A DNA stretch of 50,474 nt from positions 1 to 50,474 of the forward strand of contig RHPI01003508.1 in the NCBI GenBank assembly GCA_009103225.1, written 5' to 3'. Under the pieces are notes generated by a model. The model saw nothing but the letters and a program-made list of their open reading frames with translations. It ran no database searches and was not told the origin of the DNA. The DNA comes from Chlorokybus atmophyticus (Eukaryota; Streptophyta; Chlorokybophyceae; Chlorokybales; Chlorokybaceae). Every line of letters starts with the position of its first letter. The stretch's first letter is position 1. This document shows, piece by piece, positions 1 through 11,676 of the stretch. Made by a program: the position numbers and the translations under genes.

Positions 1-376
1 GTAATATTTCAGGCAGGCTCAGGCAGGCTCAGGCACCAGTCAGTCCCTCAGTCCTTAGTCAGTCACCGTGTAAAATTTGCGACGGTAGGCGTATATGTAT
101 CCATATATCAATGGATGCATATATGTATAAAGAACACGTGTATAGTATATGTTCGCAACTTCGTGCACATGCAATTATAATATTCATGACAATTGCACAA
201 ACAGCCCCATACAGCTTAATGAGCTCGGCTATCACTCAATTAGCCGCCAACCATTTGCGGTTGTCCATTTGTAGGTGACCAATTTCTGACAGTCGGGGCG
301 GCCTGCCAATAAGTTCAGAGTTACATCATAACTTACATGTCATCCGAAATCCGTATTACGGACCAGCAAAGTCACA
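1..376. other. Intergenic, left edge of window
   Basis: No coding signal is visible. The first 60 bases hold short imperfect direct repeats (CTCAGGCAGG units, then CAGTC units). The rest is AT-rich unique sequence. Confidence 0.5.
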
Positions 377-504
377 GGTCCGTGCCGCACCATGTATGGT
401 TTGGGACCGACCGGGGACGGTGTGCGACAGCAGGACCGCAGGGACCATACCTTGTATGCATCTATGGACTAGCGTAACCTACTGGTCCGTGCCGCACCAT
501 GTAT
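377..504. repeat. Direct repeat pair of about 20 bp
   Basis: An exact word beginning GGTCCGTGCCGCACC occurs at 377-397 and again at 484-504. The interval is rich in GGACC/GGTCC words. It lies on the downstream side of the minus-strand Gag remnant, so it could be debris from that element. The function is unknown. Confidence 0.6.
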
Positions 505-678
505 ACACCGAGCAGCGTAGCAGGCTTAGTGGTCCTGCTCCTTCAACTATGCCACGCGCGCCATGCGGGCTGCAACCTTATCGACGGCTGGTGGGTTGGC
601 TGGTGCTTTTACAGCAGCAGCTCCAGCACGAGGACGTCCCTCAGGTCCTTTGCGCTGTGGAGGGCGGTTCTTCCCTCT

Positions 679-2090
679 TTAACCAGGCTCTTCCTTGCGA
701 GCACCGGCGTCGTTGTTGTTGTTGATGGGGTTGTGGCCACCAGCGTTGTTGCCGTTCCTGAGACCACCAGCGCTATTGCTCTTGTTGTAGCCCCCATTGT
801 TGTTTTTATTGTTGCCGCGATAGCCATCAGCGCTGCTACTGTTATTGTAGCTAATGGAGGACCGCAGCTCGGGGAACTTGAGCCAGCATACTGCCTCCAA
901 GTGTCCCGTTTTGTGGCAGTGGTCGCACACAATGTTGCCATAACCTTCGGTGCACTCCTTTTGGTAGTGCCCATGCCAACCACACCGATGGCACAGCATC
1001 AGAGCAACAAGAGCAGCATGAGCTGACTTTTATCCTTGTTGCGCGTGAACGAAACGTCTCGGCTACGGTCTCGTCAAGGGGGCTCTGCACTTGTGCTTGC
1101 CACGGGCCGTGAGGCTCCGATTGGCGTCCAGCACCGCGTTTTCATACACCGCGCAATTGTGGATGGCTTGTTCAGTCTCGAAAGCTTTCTTTAGAGTGTA
1201 GTGACGAGGCCTGTAGTTCAGCATCAAGCCCGTTGACTCACTCAAGGTGGGGTCCAGCTCGCCCATGTACACCACTGCGGCTGCCTCGTCGCTGATGGCT
1301 TGTGGTCAGTGTCTTTCTGCAGCCCTTTAGTCGCGAGCACAGCTGGAAAGGCTCCTCGTGGGGCTTCCTTTGGAAGCGTCTCAGTTCCTCCACCTTGCTG
1401 TTGGTTTAAGGTGGGAAGGTACGCCGCAGTTCAGCGTAAAGGTTTTTTAGTGGAGCGTCGGACATCGCAACACTAACGGTGATGGTTGGTGCGCGCAGTG
1501 CCACTGACCCGAGGGTGAAGACACTGCTTTTTGCTGGAGCACGCGGCCCCGGCGTTGGCAATGGAAATGCACCCGTCTCCGATGCTGCTGCTGGCTGCTC
1601 ATCTTGCTGTTCTTATGATGGCAGCGGTCTGGTTGAGTACCCAGATACGGCGGTCGGCTGACTTGACCTCGATCTCTGCAGGGGTTAACGAGGGGACAAC
1701 CATCTCGCCCTCTTCGTGTCCCGCTTTCTGCATAGCTGCAACTAGAGCAAGGCCGATGATTAAAGCTGGAGGGACCACTGTCGCAGGGGCAAAAGCTGCA
1801 GGGCTGTGCAACGAAGTGGATGCTACGGTGCTGTCAAGCTCGCCATAGCCATCAATTTTGTGCAGCTCAGCAATGGATTTGCACACATCATGTGCATAAC
1901 AATCAAGGTACTGAGCCATGACATGGAGTGACACAATATCTGACCAGTTTTTGCTCTTGAGAGCTTGCCGACGCATCTTGGAGTGGAACTTGATGATGAA
2001 CTCATAAAGCGAGTGCCAGCACGGCCGGAGAAGCGTAGCGAGTTTGTTGAGCTGGAAGGCTCCATCTTGTCGTCGTCACTGTTAAAAAGA
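679..2090 (-). pseudogene. Retrotransposon Gag-like remnant with two CCHC zinc knuckles
   Basis: Three minus-strand open segments in different frames read like one broken Gag. The 5' part (about 2065 down to 1599) has a helical capsid-like stretch with KLATLLRPCWHSLYEF, followed by an Ala/Pro-rich region. The middle part (1275-1063) is a charged helical segment. The 3' part (999-679) carries two knuckles, CHRCGWHGHYQKEC and CDHCHKTGHLEAVC, both CX2CX4HX4C. An Asn/Gly-rich tail encoded by GTT/GTA repeats follows. Knuckles of this kind bind nucleic acid in LTR-element Gag proteins. The frames are interrupted between segments, and no protease, reverse transcriptase or integrase is seen before the window edge, so I treat it as a decayed copy. 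The superfamily cannot be decided. A cellular CCHC protein is a less likely alternative because of the broken frames. Confidence 0.6.
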
Positions 2091-2242
2091 AGTGGAGAAG
2101 CTCGTTGACGAGGAGTGAAGTGGAAGGAGGTGAAGCCAGAAACGGGGCGAGAGCCTCTGCTGCTACGGTAACTGCATCCTTCACTTGCTGGCGTAGGTGA
2201 GGTTGAAGGTTGGGCTCCAGCTGCTGAGGTTCCCCTCATCAA

Positions 2243-4062
2243 TTTGCGAGAACGGGGTGGGCCTGCTTATACAGCTGATGTGATGGGGAAAGTGTATGAA
2301 GGTAGAGTGTTTATGCTCTACAGGGCTGTCTCAAGTTCAGAAATTCAACGCTGCTAACACTCAACACGCTAGTGCTTGTGCGCACTATGTGATGACGGTG
2401 ATAATGATGCACTAAGATGTATCCAACTACAACCTGCACTTCTGATATGCAGAATGCAACCACGCTTGAGTAAGGAGGGCGACACTGTGAGTCAACAAGC
2501 CATTACTATGCAGCGCTCATCACACAGTTCTTTGCATGAGCGGAAAATGTATTACACTGGTAAGTGAGGTGAATGAGCAAGCACCACGATGCTATGCCCT
2601 GACTCATGCCAACAAGCACATCGCAATGAAGCACACCAAGCTCACAGCGATGACAAGCACAGTGCACAAGAGCATGCACAGGCTCTCACACATTGACAAG
2701 ATTCTGGGGAACCGGGTTGCGTGTTTCGTAGTTCAAGTCGCTTTACAAGCTCTTAGCTTTCTCACTCATAGTGTCACCAGCTAATCCGGTGAACACTGTG
2801 ACTACTTATACAAATTAGCTTATGACTTTTTGGAACATAAGGTAACGATCATATCGAGGCTATCCAAAGAAACTCCCACTCGATATAAAACACAATTCAT
2901 AACTGAATTTAAAATTGAACAGCTACGCGCGGTGCCTATGTAGGCTAGGGTCATGAGCTAGTCTAGAGTCATGACCTAGCTACTGGTCAGTGACGCGCGC
3001 GGATCTTCATGCTCATAGGCCTGGTGAGGGTCTTGATGTAAGCATGCTCGATGAAGGCTACCATGCGAGGACAATTGGCATGACACACTGTCTGCACAAT
3101 ATTGAATACTATCACAATACAGTTGTTTGCCATGGCAATCACCCAATATATTATACCCTCTAAATTTTTGTAACTTTATAATTGTGCACACACGTACCAT
3201 ATTTGCAACATATATGTGTATAAACCATCTCTTGTACACATAACACACCCATCACCTCACCCTCCTTTTTGCTTTGCTTGCTCTACTATCTTGTCCAACA
3301 TTGATCCGATCGGTGTGCCATAATCGCCAATACTTGTGTCACATGATGGCTATTGGTATATGATAGCGAATTTACCCCACTACCCGGCATTTGCACTTTA
3401 CCTAGATATACCTTTCATCGCTCAACCATATCACCCCCCTATTAACTATGCATGCATGCAATGTGCTCGTAAATGTGTCTACTCAATAATAACTATGCTA
3501 GTAATACCGCACATTGTACATCACAACGGGTTAAAATCAATTTGTGTTAATTGTCGTGCAAACTCTAACATAATCCGGTAGCAGTTGAGTGGCTTGCAAG
3601 TGTATAGTAAATGTGATGTGTATATGCTTATAGTGTGTGGAATTTAATGGTGCACTTGCATTGGCGGTGGTGGCGAACAAGTTTATGTAGTCACCATTGT
3701 CATTATCATCATTATTGTCACTATCATCAGCATCATCATGGTTGTAATATCGTCCTTGTTGTACTACCATCCGCTGACTGTTAGGGTTAAGGAAGCATTG
3801 GCACATAAGCCTGACCAACTAACGTAGTAACGCTGTATATGTAAGCATACTATGATGAAACTGTTGCATGCCTCGCACCACCAAGTAATGATCATGCGCA
3901 ATGGTGTGAGTATGGCATTGTTACTTCAGATACTAGTATAGGTGATCAGCTTATACAGCATGAGAACTGATGCACCTGCGTCCAGCGCTTGCCAAAAAAG
4001 GCAGTCACCACAATGGTGCTCATTACGCCTGTGGAATGCAACTACTCCATGTAAACCTGACG
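2243..4062. other. Intergenic with a short ATC/ATT microsatellite
   Basis: No supported gene. A degenerate trinucleotide run (ATC/ATT) sits near 3695-3745. Around 2945-2985 the word GTCATGA-CTAG is repeated imperfectly. The rest is AT-rich unique sequence. Confidence 0.5.
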
Positions 4063-4067
4063 TTACA
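4063..4067 (-). terminator. Possible TGTAA poly(A) signal for the CNNM gene
   Basis: TGTAA on the minus strand lies 9 bases past the CNNM stop codon. UGUAA is the poly(A) signal of chlorophyte algae. The very short distance makes this placement uncertain. Confidence 0.25.
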
Positions 4068-4075
4068 TGCAAACA

Positions 4076-7000
4076 CTACATCCGTGTACTAGGACCCTCA
4101 TGCACCATCTCTGTCTCGCCGGTGTCTGTAGCACGCAAGTCACTGGAGGGCTGCTGTTGATCTGTCTGAGCTGCAGAACCAACCGGATGCACTGGGGCAG
4201 CAGCCTCACTCGTTGGGAACTCGCTGCGAGACACTTGCCGCTTGCGAACCACAATGCTGGACTGCTTGGGCTTCAGCTCATCTGTAAGGAACCAAGGCAT
4301 TAGCCATGAGGCAGCAAAGCAAACAGCTGCTGACTGACAGGCGCACCACCACAACAACTGCAGAGTCCAAATGCAGTTGAAAGCCAAGGTGATTGCCAAC
4401 GCATGGCAGCTAACTGACCTTCGCGTGGAAGGAACGCCGGGGAAGCGAGCGGCACATTAGAAGGTTTTCCTAGAAGTGCAGGGGCTTCAGTAACAGCCGG
4501 AGTAAGTACCAGTGTAGGCGCTGCCCCTTTGAGTGTAGAACCGAAGGTGGTGAGGTCTGTTGCAGACTGTGCGCGGCCAACGCCTTTGTTGACATAACTT
4601 GCTTGAACGGCGCGCCAGGCAGCTTGGTAATTGACACGGTGAATCTGCAGAACACATGTCAGGATATAGTCACAATGCAGATTAGTGAGAAGCTACCAGC
4701 AATGCTTACTTGCAAAAGCCGACCCGCGCCATACATTCTTGCAGTAAAATCCGGCACATATGTATCAGGCAGTAGAGCATTCTGAGCAAGAACTGACCAA
4801 GGACCTGAGTCACTCTCAAACCCGTCGGCGCCAGCTTCAATAGCAACCTGTACAGGGATAAGCCATTTTAAGGAGATACCAGGCACATCCCAAGCAGAGG
4901 CAATGGGCAGAGTGGCTTGTTAGCAGAGTGGCGAAACAAATGACATAGTGAGTTAGATGAGACAAGTTCAACGCAAAACTGCAGTGCTTGCCTTGCCCTG
5001 TAGGATTAGGGTGAAGAAGTCTGCAGGCTTGCCACGCTCATAAATTGAGTATCCATGTTCATCTTCATCATCTGACTCGCCCTCGTTGAAGCGATCAACA
5101 AGCGTAGCACGTCTTACTAAGCTCTTCACCACTCCAGGGGCTCTGCTCATGACCTTGAATGCCTATTTAGCAATGTCAGAGCAGCGAATGGAAAAAGCGT
5201 GCACAACACCGAACACACCAAAGTGGCTGATATGTTGTTTGCTTCTCTACTACCTTAACATTGAAGGAGAGGTGGTTGGTAATGACCTCAATCTCTTGTA
5301 CTGAAAGAGCATCGGACAACTTTCTCTTGTGCTGTAACATGTTGAGAAAGAAAGACACATCTTGCTTCGGCCGGGCAATCCTATGTGCAGGGTAGTTCAC
5401 ATCCACAAAATTGTCGCTCTCGTCCACAATCTCTTCCTGCAAGAAGCCAAGAAAGCGGTTAGCAAGCAGTCAGCATGTTTGTTCTAAAACCTGTCAGGGA
5501 AGGATGCGCAGATCACAACAAGTACCTGTATGACTTCTTCTATGACATCCTCCAGTGTTATCAGTCCTGTGATCTCATAAGCTGCATGGCCTGTTTTTGG
5601 TGAGCCACCTTGCTCGTCAGCTGAAGTCTTGTCAGTCTCACCTTCAAGTTCCTGTGGCAACATTTGTGTCACAGCAGTCTCAAGGGTAAAAGCGCCACTT
5701 CTGTGACGAGTCAACGCACATAGGCCAGGTCAGAACAGCTTGGCTACCTCAATTGCAGCAGGTGTGACAGCACGTGTGGCAAACACCAGGTGAATGTAAC
5801 TGGTCTTGAACTCCTTGAACACTTCCCCAAGAGAGGTGTCCTCTGGTACAGTGCGCACCTCACGCCCATGAAATGAGAGAATGGCTCTGACCTGTCGTGT
5901 ACACGCAATGCCAGCGTCAATTCACTGCGCGAACTAGCATTGCGCACTGACAAATCACATAATCGCCACGTGCTCACCTCGATCTCATCGTCGGGGTCCA
6001 CCAGGATGAGATCCTTGGCATAGAGCAACCCTACCATGTTGTGGGGTGTCGTATCATATACTGGAATCCTTGTAAACCCAGACTTGTATATCTGAAACAG
6101 CGTTTCAAAATCGAGGCGCTGCGATTGCTCCAGCATAAACGCATTGTCAATCGCTGTCATCACATCCTGGACCTGTTGCGATTGCATAGGTAAGACAAGG
6201 ACTCCAAAATGACCAGAGCCGCATTTGGTAACCTGTTGACGCTGTCTCACCTTTTTGTTCTTGTATACCAGTGCACCAGTGATAAGCGCATGATCATCTT
6301 TGGTAAGGCCCGACTCTTGCTGAGCGTCTGGATTTTCAACGTGAATAGCAATAAGCTTTATGAGTTCCTCCTTGCTATACACGTTGCCGATCTCATAGCC
6401 AAGGGCTTTGTCTAGTAAAAGCGACAGCGGCCATGCTACTGGGTAAAACAGCACCAGAAAGAAGCGCACAATCCACACCGCCTTTGCCCCAACCTGCAAG
6501 CCGTGTCTGCATGAAGACGAGGGTACGTGAGACAAACAACTATCAGTTGCGCACACAAGCGAACCAACAAGTAAAAGCATTGCTGAGAATGCTTGCATAA
6601 ACCAGTGCGTTCCTCACCGACTGCAGATGGCTTGTGGAATTATTTCACCAAAGATAAGGATCATAGAGGTAGACAGAACCAGTCCAAGCCAGCCGGATGT
6701 GAGCTCAGCCAAAAGAATGGCCGCAAAACTGTTGACGAAGGCATTGCCCAGAAGCAGCGTACACAAAAGCAGGTTGCCACGTTCACGAATGGGTCGTATA
6801 GCTGCCGCCCACTTGCGCTCCTTCTTGTCACCGCCCTCCATGATAATCTGCAGGCATCAAGTCCAGGCTGTGTCCCGACTTTACTGAGATGCAGTCATAG
6901 GCAAGCTATTGTTCGCAACAGCACGGCCACACATGCACAAGCACGAGCAAGCTGCACGCACAAGTGATACAACATGCGCCCCCATTCAGCAGTGTCACAG

Positions 7001-7400
7001 GCACCCACAGCTGAAGAGCAAGCCATATGTGCGCATAACGCGACAAGGCGCACAGTCTGTTCAGCTCTTGGGGCACTGACAATTCTTTTGTCGTTGTTCT
7101 AGGTTGTACTGCGTGCTGGGATGCTGGGCACTTGAACCCAGCGGGCTCAATACATTGACGTGTGCCTTGAGGCAAAGTTACCAGCTTGAGCCATACCTGG
7201 AGTCCAACCTTGTCGAGGGACATCAGGCCAAGTGTCAGGCCCGCGAACATTGCAGACATCATGATGAGAAATATCGCCACGGGGATGTTGTAATACTTAG
7301 GGGAGACGGGCTCACTCCAGCCAGCGCTTGTATAGCATGCGTCAAAGCAAGCCTTGGAGGCGCCGCTAGCAGCGCAAGCTGCCAAGCAAGAGTCTGCCAT
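4076..7400 (-). CDS. CNNM/CorC-type metal transporter (DUF21, CBS pair, cyclic-nucleotide-binding-like domain)
   Basis: Eleven exons: 7400-7197, 6847-6618, 6506-6251, 6172-5978, 5891-about 5748, about 5705-5526, 5436-5254, 5162-4992, 4847-4710, 4644-4419, 4281-4076; about 710 residues. CNNM proteins are membrane proteins tied to Mg2+ efflux and homeostasis. Visible order: a short Cys-rich N-terminus; the DUF21 membrane domain (about residues 35-225) with FAGLTLGLMSLD, GNLLLCTLLLGNAFVNS, IFGEIIPQAICSR and VAWPLSLLLD; a CBS pair (about 230-405) with FTRIPVYD and ITGLITLEDVIEEVIQEEIV; then the cNMP-binding-homology fold with RGKPADFFTLILQGK; and a low-complexity tail with no recognised motif. 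All junctions keep phase except exon 5/6, where several weak sites are possible and I could not choose. The intron after exon 8 uses a GC donor. An upstream in-phase exon (7885-7811) might extend the N-terminus. The family call is firm; the transported ion is inferred. Confidence 0.92.
4848..4991 (-). other. GC-AG intron in the CNNM gene
   Basis: Exon 8 ends in LQGK with AAG followed by GCAAGC, the usual form of a GC donor. The next exon starts after CAG in phase 0. Family comparison puts the junction exactly here (LQGK then VAIEAG), so a GT donor further on would add foreign residues. Confidence 0.75.
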
Positions 7401-7900
7401 TGTGGCAGGCTGACAAGCTACTAAGAAAGTCCCTCGTAAAACCAGCGACGTTTACTCCTGTCGGGCAAGCTGCTTGCTACGACACTACAGAGCAGCTCTT
7501 TTCTCCTTCTGCTGCTGCTTGCGCTCGCCTCCCACCGAGGCGCCGTGCTGCAGCGGCCGAAAGCTGGCTGCGAGTCGTTGCTGCTGCTTGCGGGAAGCAC
7601 CTGTTGGTGACCTGAGGCAAGAAGCTGGCGCCTAACACAGGCCATCCTGCGCCGCCACCAAGGATGCCATACACACTACGGAGAAAGAGAAACACAGCAC
7701 CAGAATCGCGAACACAAACCCCTTTTCCCGTCTTCCCGTCCAACAACCTTCCCTACACCGCCGCCGACTGCAACTACTTCACATACATGTAGCGCTAACG
7801 CTGAGCTTACTAAGAAGTCGCAGTCAGCAGCCACGTCGATGGTGCTGTTTGTTGACGTGGCAATCGTTGGCAAAATCCCACTCATCTGTCGGGTGGGATT
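7401..7900 (-). promoter_or_regulatory. Upstream region of CNNM, with a possible 5' exon at 7811-7885
   Basis: An ATG at 7885 opens 25 codons ending at a GTAAGC donor (exon 7885-7811). An acceptor CAG just before the annotated start would join it in phase, adding three residues (Pro-Ala-Thr) before the first Met. It could therefore be a first coding exon or a 5' leader. No TATA box is evident. Several GC-rich open frames overlap here without any recognisable product. Confidence 0.3.
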
Positions 7901-8563
7901 GTGTGCCTGACATAAGCAAGTTTGCCGTTGCCGTGTCCAATGAGACGCAAGGATTAAATCAACATAAATTTCCTGTGCAACAACGCTTTTACAATGCTAA
8001 CAACTTGACATCGTTGAAATGATTGAAGTTACGAACTTTTCTACTTGGAGGCAACGACATGTGGACTCATGCAAGACAGTCAAACACACAAGCTATGTTA
8101 GCATACTTGCGCACGTTGATAAAGCTGCCTCGGTTGAAAGAAAGCTAGTAGTCTACACTGTGCCGCCGAGCGGCTATCAACACACCACAATTAGGTCCCC
8201 GGCGGCAATGCTTCTGCCAATAGCAACTGCAAAAGCAAGGTGGTGTAACTGACAAAAAGCATGCGAGTTTTGTGTTGTGCAAGTCTCGTTCTTCAAGCAT
8301 GCTTGTGACGCAGACAACATAGCAGCTTCAAAGCTACGTTGCAAGCTCAGCTATTTTACGAAGCTAGTGCAAAGCTATATGCATTCTATAGATGATGAAC
8401 CCATAGGTGGATCCATGTTGATAATTATGATGTTACCGATTATGTGGTTAAGACAAAGCCTGCAAGAATCGCTTAAGTTTGTAGTAAAGACTTGCAACCG
8501 AAATTAAGAAATGAAACACCACACGTAAGCGAACTCACGCATGTATTAAAAACACTTTCTGCA
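7901..8563. other. Intergenic, nothing recognised
   Basis: Short open frames on the plus strand (8019-8252, 8277-8507) have no family resemblance and no splice context. No repeat is seen. Confidence 0.4.
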
Positions 8564-8846
8564 GAATCAACCTAAGTAGGTACCAACCAGCTACAATTGT
8601 CACCTATGAATATGGTAGTGAGCCAAGCGCAGAGTACCAATGGAGCGGTGGTTGAATTTACTTGTAATATGGGTAAATATTTAGGTGACGAAAAAGCTAT
8701 TGAGGAATCAACCTAAGTAGGTACCAACCAGCTACAACTGTCACCTATGAATATGTATAGTGAGCCAAGCGCAGAGTACCAATGCAGCGGTGGTTGAATC
8801 TAAAACTTTTAATATGGGTAAATATTTAGGTGACGAAAAAGCTATT
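8564..8846. repeat. Two-copy tandem repeat, 141 bp period
   Basis: Copy 1 runs from 8564 to about 8704 and copy 2 from 8705 to about 8846. Both begin GAATCAACCTAAGTAGG and end in GTGACGAAAAAGCTATT. They differ by a few substitutions and small indels in the middle. The copies are non-coding in every frame. Confidence 0.85.
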
Positions 8847-10009
8847 AAATCGTGCGAAGGCATTGGACCGAATAAATGAGTGTGGGCTCATCTCGGGTGG
8901 TCCTGTGCTATGATTAATAAGCCTTTCCCAAATCGTAATTATGGACAACTTAAAATGGACCTAATCGGATGCGTTTAATGTAATTGACTCTCCCTCCAAG
9001 AAGCTGGGGCAAGCAAATGCATCATTTATTTAGATGCTGTAGACAGAGAAGGTCTTTGCTACGACCTCAATCTAGGTAGCTTATATGTGGAAGCCGGTCA
9101 GCACGGTTGCAAGCTTTCATGGTGTTATCTTTGTGAAAGGAGTCAGCAAAAGATCCCATTAAGGATTTGAGACTAACAATTAATTCGAGGGCGCAGGTTT
9201 AATTACGACACAAGTTGATTAAAAGTATATCTTTTGTAAATCATTGCTATTTAAGGGCCGAGTATTAAAATTACGCAGTCCCCTTGCGGCTGTGAGAGTC
9301 CGCGGCCATTAAAAAGAGCGTGCGAGTAAGGCTGATTCCGCGTAATCGTGAAAATCCCAAGTCCTCGACTCTCAGTTGGCAGGCACGTAAGAAGAACTTG
9401 CTTACGATGTCGTAAGTTTTTATACGTGGGTGGCTAGTTAATGCTACTTGCACGTAGGTCAAGGCAGCTGCCGACTCCTGCGAGTGCAAGTTGAATACAT
9501 AAATCAAAAAGGCATGCGGGTTTTACGATCAGCTTAAAATACGCCACTTCGCTTGACTAGGTTGAGTGAGTTTAATCGATTGTGAGGTTGGGGGGAATAA
9601 AAAGCCGAGTTGGCTGGTAGTTCTCATTTCTCTCCCACTACTGGGTGCCTCACCGCGCCGTCTTTAATAAATAGTTTACCTAGGCGAGGAAAAGTTCTCG
9701 GCAAAGCGCTAAGTGAACTATCGGGTTGCGAAGATTGAAGCCGAGATAGGTCTCAGCGAGGAAAACGCGAAGTCGCGAGTTGATTCGAAATTGGCGGAGC
9801 CGCCCAAGTCCAAATATAGGGTTTGCCCAGTTACGTCATTTGGCGTGTGAACAAAGTTGCTATTACGTGTGTAATAGCACCAATGAAACCCTTGCCGTCT
9901 GAGTAAGTCACAAGGAGGTAAGAAAAACGGCCCCCGTTACAGCTGGAAGCAAGTACCTGGTGCTATTGACTCAGTTAATACGCTTGTGCCATTAAATAGT
10001 TGCAAACTA
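8847..10009. other. Intergenic, possibly repeat-derived
   Basis: No gene seen. A small inverted pair TGAGAGTC (near 9292) / GACTCTCA (near 9367) and an AATAAA-rich stretch near 9595-9680 give it the look of old element or LTR sequence, but no boundaries can be fixed. Confidence 0.3.
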
Positions 10010-10062
10010 TGGTGGTGGTGGTGCTAGTGGTTGTTGTGGTTGTGGTTGTGGTTGTGATGGAT
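10010..10062. repeat. Simple repeat (GGT/TGGTTG)n
   Basis: A run of GGT units passes into TGGTTG units: low-complexity G/T sequence with no coding context. Confidence 0.7.
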
Positions 10063-10521
10063 GTTTGCTTAAGTAGTAGCCGATCAAGCCTTGATACCGT
10101 TTTTAAGGTTAGTGTGGGCCCTGGTGCGTAGCCACTCGTTGTGCCTCAGTGAGATGTGCATATGATCGGTTCGCCATTTTTCAATCGAGCAGGAGCAAAA
10201 ACTCAATGAATCCCGGCTGCAAAGTACCAAAAAACTTTAAAGTGTTAACATGCAAACGGAGCCCATTATTGGCTCGCGGTTCATTGATGTTACAGAGGTA
10301 ATGGTGCGCTGCGTTTTGAATCAACACACACAGTGGAACCGGATCATCTCTTCAAGTAACCTGCGGCTCTTAATTATTTTTGAGCGTGTGCATTGCGAGC
10401 TTTTATGCAGATTGCAAGCTAAAGAGCCATGAGCTGTTGCCAACCTTGCAAGTACTGTTGTATGCTCGGTATCCTGCGCTCCTTCGCTCAAAGTACATGC
10501 TCAAAGCACCGGTACTTGCAG

Positions 10522-10777
10522 CTAGGAAGTCCTCGACCACAACCCGCATTCACTCATCAACCATCACGTTTTCCATGTATATCTGTTGCTCTGCAAAGCG
10601 TGCACGTTCAGCTTCCAACTGCATGGACCGTATATCATACTGGTCAATCTCCCTTTGCTAAGTCATTGGATCCTCTGGTGGTAGTGCGGACGTGGAAAGA
10701 GTGTCACTAGCTCCCATATCTTTAAGTGCATGCAGCGCCTGAAGTGCTTCATCGAGCCTTCCCTTGGTATCTTTGAG
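10522..10777 (-). pseudogene. Coiled-coil coding fragment interrupted by an in-frame TAG
   Basis: After a good acceptor (TATTACCTGCAG) at 10778 the minus strand reads LKDTKGRLDEALQALHALKD and on to ALPPEDPMT, then TAG at 10658-10660. The same frame continues past the stop with QREIDQYDIRSMQLEAERAR for a further 44 codons. Both halves are rich in Glu, Arg and Gln and look helical. The stop may be the true end, or the gene may be broken. It lies just downstream of the minus-strand exons at 10961-11676 and may belong to the same gene. No family recognised. Confidence 0.35.
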
Positions 10778-10960
10778 CTGCAGGTAATATTGTTGGTGGT
10801 GCAGGTGCTCCTGCTAAGGGAATGTCTTCTAAAACTCTTTGAAGAAGTTCCACTTGCCGTCAAGGACCATGATGCGTTCACCCTTCTGTATAGGCTTGCA
10901 GGTGAACCCTGCGCTTGGGATGTTGATACCAACAAAGGCTTGATGGCTTCTTCCATTTTG

Positions 10961-11676
10961 TTAAGGCTTGATGACAAACTCTTTATGCGCGACATGGAAG
11001 AGTTCGCCTATAGGAATTGGACCGTTCGTCCACAGCTGCCATGGGTCGCCGGTCGCTCTATGTATGCGCTTGCGGTTGGGAAGCTCTCTGTCACTCTGCA
11101 AACAACAAGTGGCGGTAAGTTGGTATGCATCATATGCTGCAACTGAGCAGTGCATGCAACATGGCACCCATGGCATGTGAGCACCATGCATGATACCATG
11201 CGAGCAAAGACACACGCACAGATGTTTATTGAATGGCGGTAGCGACTCCACCATATCCATCCACGTCTAAATGAATTGATTGACCTCGGCTGCAGCATTG
11301 ATCAAAGCCAGTTCACGGGCCTGCGCTAATCGGTGTTGCCTACTCTTGGTAACATGTGGGGCATCGGCTACAGATCGGTTCACGTAAGATGATGGTAGGG
11401 ATATTATATACATATATTAATTCACAGACTGGCTCGGCCTATAACATAAGACAACGCGTAACATGTCCTGAATAGCGCTGTCTATTAGGGTTTGCATGGT
11501 TACTCACAGGTGGTTGAGGAGTTTGAGGAGAGCCGGCTGCCGATGACGTTCTTATATTTCCTCGCCAGCTGGCATGCCTCGGCTTCTTTGCAGGAGGCAC
11601 CATCTCTTCCTCCTCAGACTCCTCCGCCAATCCCAATACCTCCTCTGCAGCCTTCGCCGCGCCAATTCCTCCGACC
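10961..11676 (-). CDS. Unrecognised two-exon coding segment (acidic, then GDPWQLW motif)
   Basis: The first exon (about 11676-11508) reads an acidic stretch, GLAEESEEEEMVPPAKKPRH, then a Ser/Pro-rich segment, and ends at GTGAGT. The second exon (11095-10961) follows a TTTGCAG acceptor in the same phase, with ELPNRKRIHRATGDPWQLW and later PIGELFHVAHKEFVIKP before TAA. The phase-matched splice and biased composition support real coding sequence. The acidic run followed by KKPR could be a nuclear-localisation-type segment, which is inference. The 5' part upstream of 11676 was not found. It may be a gene of a DNA transposon or a host gene; I recognise no domain. Confidence 0.4.

Noticed and set aside
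10655-10662. Reassigned TAG codon (Gln), as in some ulvophycean algae
   Set aside because: TAG ends the CNNM and IQ-motif genes, and the conserved genes contain no internal TAG or TAA.
10730-11146. 138-codon plus-strand frame
   Set aside because: It is antisense to phase-matched minus-strand exons and has no supporting features of its own.
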